A DNA stretch of 23,929 bases from CAZCZR01 sp964503455. Lineage in GTDB: Bacteria > Bacillota > Clostridia > UBA1381. The notes under the pieces were generated by a model. That model made no database searches. It was not told the origin of the DNA and worked only from the letters and a program-made list of their open reading frames with translations. Made by a program: the position numbers and the translations under genes. Of this stretch, positions 22,106 to 23,929 are shown piece after piece. The DNA lies in contig CAZCZR010000018.1 of the NCBI GenBank assembly GCA_964503455.1, forward strand, positions 1-23,929. Direction: 5' to 3'. Position 1 is the stretch's first letter; each line of letters starts with the position of its first letter.

Positions 22106-22134
22106 ATTATACACTATTCCGCCAGCTTTTGCAA
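22106..22134 (-). promoter_or_regulatory. S10 operon promoter
   Basis: TTGCAA (22134-22129), a 17-nt spacer and TATAAT (22111-22106) on the minus strand, with a long AT-rich upstream stretch (~22140-22195) that could serve as an UP element. It is the only strong promoter seen ahead of the 16-kb ribosomal cluster. Confidence 0.75.
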
Positions 22135-22210
22135 GCTTTTACAGGAAATTTTGCAAAATAATTTTTAATGAAATTTTAAAGCTTTCTTCTCTTATTTTTG
22201 TGCATAATGA

Positions 22211-22245
22211 CATACCCGACGAAGGATTGCCCTCCATCGGGTATG
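22211..22245 (-). terminator. Hairpin after the CorC gene, probable 3'-end structure
   Basis: CATACCCGA (22245-22237 on minus) pairs perfectly with TCGGGTATG (22219-22211), and the interior can pair further (GGAGGG/CCTTC). It begins 5 nt after the stop. The following bases are only weakly T-rich, so it may terminate inefficiently or stabilise the 3' end. Confidence 0.55.
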
Positions 22246-22250
22246 AAAAT

Positions 22251-23549
22251 TTATTTTTCCTCCGGATGCTCCTTATCATCGGCTCCGCCTTTTTCGCCGC
22301 CGTTCTCCTTATTCCGCTCCGGATGTACGGTCACCTTTATTTCAAGCACTCTCTGAGAGTCCGTTGATGTAACCGTAACGGTCAGGTTCTCATAATCAAA
22401 GCTGTCGCCCTCGCTCGGTATACGCTCCAGCTGCTCCAGCACCCAGCCGCTGACCGTGGTCGAGTCATACTCGCCAGTAAGACCGAAGTACTCGAACATA
22501 TCGTCAAGGTCGGCGCTGCACACTACCTTGTATTCATTTTCGCCCGTCTTTGTAAATTCCTCTATCACCTCGTCATGCTCATCCCAGATCTCGCCCACAA
22601 GCTCCTCCAGTATGTCCTCCATGGTAACGATACCCATTGTGCCGCCGTACTCATCCGTCACGACAGCCATATGCGATTTGGTTTTCTGCAAAAGAGTAAG
22701 GAGATCGTCGATCTTCATATTCGGCGGAGTAAACACGGGCTTATTCATAGCGGAACGTATATTCTTTGCGCCGTTTCGCAAGGCGGCATAGAAATCCTTC
22801 TGATGTATAATGCCGATGATCCTGTCTATGCTCTCGCCGTATACCGGCAGGCGGGAATATCCCGACTCTATGAAAACCTTCTCGACTTCCTCCATGCTTG
22901 CCGTTATTTGCACCGCCTCAACGTCAACCCTCGGCGTAAGCACATCCTGCGCCTCATGATCGCTGAACTCTATGACGCTTTTTAAAAGCTCGCCCTCCTG
23001 CTCGTCGATACCGCCGTCTCCCGTCGCCTCTTCAACGATGTTTAAAAGCTCGTCATCCGTCATCTTTCTGTCATCGCCGGGCTTTACTATTGTGTTGATA
23101 AGCTTTTTCCATGCCGAAAACAGGAAGTTCAGCGGCGTGAGCAGTATTATAAGCATATGTATAAACTTTGCCGAGAACATCGCAAATTTTTCGGGGAAAT
23201 CCTTCGCAAGACTTTTCGGCGTTATTTCGCCGAATATCAGCACAACGACAGTTATAACGATAGTCGATACGGTTGCGCCCTTGTCGCCGAGATACCTCAC
23301 GAACATCACTGTGCCGACGGATGAGAGCGCTATATTTACAATATTGTTTCCTATAAGAATGGTGGAGAGCAGCTTGTCATATTCCTCCGTAAGCTTCAGC
23401 ACCTTTGCCGCGTTCTTGTTTCCCTTGTCCTGCAAGCTTTTTATTCTTGCCTTGTTGATCGATGAAAACGCCGTTTCTGTCGCGGAAAAATACCCCGACA
23501 AAATAACGCAGATAACCATAAATATGATCTGACCTAAGTCTGTGTCCAT
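22251..23549 (-). CDS. HlyC/CorC (CNNM/CBS) family membrane protein, putative Mg2+ transporter
   Basis: CNNM/CorC proteins export or control Mg2+ in the plasma membrane. The 432-residue product starts MDTDLGQIIFMVICVILSGY. A CNNM transmembrane domain spans ~1-155, with the SGYFSATETAFSS motif and the GEITPK signature at 107-112. A CBS pair spans ~205-325 (LTPRVDVEAV, YSRLPVYGES, DEYGGTMGIVTMEDIL). A CorC/HlyC C-terminal domain spans ~335-410, and the tail is charged. The frame is open 33 codons further upstream to ATG 23648, but that part is leader-like; GAAAGGA lies 11 nt before ATG 23549. The name haemolysin used for the family is historical. Its leader carries an upstream ORF and a hairpin. 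Confidence 0.92.
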   Translation of the reverse strand: MDTDLGQIIFMVICVILSGYFSATETAFSSINKARIKSLQDKGNKNAAKVLKLTEEYDKLLSTILIGNNIVNIALSSVGTVMFVRYLGDKGATVSTIVITVVVLIFGEITPKSLAKDFPEKFAMFSAKFIHMLIILLTPLNFLFSAWKKLINTIVKPGDDRKMTDDELLNIVEEATGDGGIDEQEGELLKSVIEFSDHEAQDVLTPRVDVEAVQITASMEEVEKVFIESGYSRLPVYGESIDRIIGIIHQKDFYAALRNGAKNIRSAMNKPVFTPPNMKIDDLLTLLQKTKSHMAVVTDEYGGTMGIVTMEDILEELVGEIWDEHDEVIEEFTKTGENEYKVVCSADLDDMFEYFGLTGEYDSTTVSGWVLEQLERIPSEGDSFDYENLTVTVTSTDSQRVLEIKVTVHPERNKENGGEKGGADDKEHPEEK

Positions 23550-23638
23550 TATAAATTGATTCCTTTCATTAAATAAACGCAACGGATATACAAGGAAACG
23601 CTGATCCCTTGATTTTGAATAAAAGCATTTAAAAGAAA

Positions 23639-23654
23639 CCGGGGTCATTCCCGG
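23639..23654 (-). terminator. Weak terminator-like hairpin in the CorC leader
   Basis: CCGGG (23654-23650 on minus) pairs with CCCGG (23643-23639) around a 6-nt loop, followed by TTTCTTTT. The stem is short, so it is only a candidate. The stop codon of the upstream ORF lies in its loop. Confidence 0.35.
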
Positions 23655-23737
23655 CGGAAGAAAATAAGGAAATGTCTGCTGTTTATATACTCTGTTTCGG
23701 ACCCGTTCAGGGTCATAGATCGATACGGATCATCCAT
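23645..23737 (-). CDS. 30-codon upstream ORF in the CorC leader (candidate leader peptide)
   Basis: ATG at 23737 opens a 30-residue frame beginning MDDPYRSMTLNGSETEYINS and ending FFRRE, with TGA at 23647-23645. A GGAG lies 14 nt upstream, which is loose spacing. It falls wholly within the predicted transcript from the consensus promoter. Its stop overlaps (ATGA) another ATG that is in frame with the CorC gene. No family is recognised; it may be a regulatory leader peptide or chance. Confidence 0.35.
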   Translation of the reverse strand: MDDPYRSMTLNGSETEYINSRHFLIFFRRE

Positions 23738-23777
23738 TTTGATCGTTTCAACTCCATTAAAAATATATTTGAGATAC

Positions 23778-23806
23778 ATTATACCATACAAGCGCCGCTT
23801 TGTCAA
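23778..23806 (-). promoter_or_regulatory. Perfect consensus sigma-A promoter for the CorC gene
   Basis: TTGACA (23806-23801), 17-nt spacer and TATAAT (23783-23778) on the minus strand match both consensus hexamers exactly. The predicted start near 23771 gives a leader of about 220 nt before the ATG at 23549. Confidence 0.85.
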
Positions 23807-23840
23807 GCATTTCGCCCCGTAAAAATGTATATTTTAGCTT

Positions 23841-23903
23841 GAGGTAAACTCCCAAAGTAAATGCAGCAGTGCAATTTACGATTGCATTTACATTATGTAC
23901 CTC
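23841..23903. repeat. Nested inverted repeat upstream of the CorC promoter
   Basis: GAGGTA (23841-23846) pairs with TACCTC (23898-23903), and inside them GTAAATGCA (23857-23865) pairs perfectly with TGCATTTAC (23883-23891). A competing partner ATTTAC (23874-23879) gives an alternative hairpin. No U-tract follows on either strand. It lies 35 bp upstream of the -35 box; it may be an operator, the end structure of an upstream gene, or a small RNA. Confidence 0.45.
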
Positions 23904-23929
23904 GCCTAATTAAATTTCGATATTGCGAA

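Noticed and set aside
21920..22114. 64-codon frame through the S10 leader
   Set aside because: Its start codon (GTG) lies inside the promoter spacer, so the message would not contain it; only the last 24 codons could be translated.
23549..23648. N-terminal extension of the CorC protein from ATG 23648
   Set aside because: The extra 33 residues are not membrane-protein-like, lie in the leader, and have no ribosome site; ATG 23549 has one and matches family N-termini.
23549..23771. M-box (Mg2+) riboswitch in the CorC leader
   Set aside because: The conserved M-box segments that I know are not present; the leader is too short in structured content.

Overview
The window is a stretch of Bacillota chromosome, most likely from a spore-forming, fibre-associated member of class Clostridia. 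The reasons are a contiguous S10-spc-alpha ribosomal protein cluster in Gram-positive order (adk-map-KOW-infA-rpmJ after secY, and rpsD inside the alpha block), a spoIIE sporulation gene preceded by Spo0A-box-like sites, zinc-ribbon L36/S14/L24, and secreted dockerin and lectin-like proteins. Every gene I can support is on the minus strand, so transcription runs from high to low coordinates. The genus cannot be fixed from sequence alone.

Layout in transcription order. (1) 23929-22251: an inverted repeat, a perfect consensus sigma-A promoter, a leader of about 220 nt with a 30-codon upstream ORF, and a CNNM/CBS (HlyC/CorC) membrane protein. (2) 22250-21778: the S10 operon promoter and a leader of about 320 nt with a terminator-like hairpin that could act as an attenuator. 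(3) 21777-5645: rpsJ-rplC-rplD-rplW-rplB-rpsS-rplV-rpsC-rplP-rpmC-rpsQ-rplN-rplX-rplE-rpsN-rpsH-rplF-rplR-rpsE-rpmD-rplO-secY-adk-map-KOW-infA-rpmJ-rpsM-rpsK-rpsD-rpoA-rplQ, ending in a clear intrinsic terminator. (4) 5548-3159: spoIIE with its own promoter region. (5) 3073-2332: a promoter, a structured 5' UTR and a small secreted dockerin protein. (6) 2211-1: a large secreted protein with two lectin-like domains and a DNRLRE-type domain, cut by the window edge.

The central 16 kb makes ribosomal proteins, the RNA polymerase alpha subunit, initiation factor 1, the SecY translocon, methionine aminopeptidase and adenylate kinase, which is normal growth-coupled housekeeping. Most junctions are tight, with 1-base overlaps or short gaps and strong AGGAGG sites. 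Several spacers are unusually long and carry GC-rich hairpins: rpsJ-rplC, rpsN-rpsH, secY-adk, rpmJ-rpsM and rpsD-rpoA. These are the best candidates for in-operon autoregulatory or processing elements. Several genes need start correction: infA uses TTG; secY, rpsE and rpsQ use GTG; adk, rpsM, rplO, rpoA, spoIIE and the CorC gene start inside longer open frames. rpmJ and rpmD are short and easily missed.

I see no phage, transposon, CRISPR array, tRNA or rRNA. No undescribed defence or mobile system is evident. The most novel-looking material is regulatory: the CorC leader, the S10 leader, the structured intra-operon spacers, the Spo0A-type spoIIE promoter, and a minimal dockerin protein with shifted calcium-loop residues.
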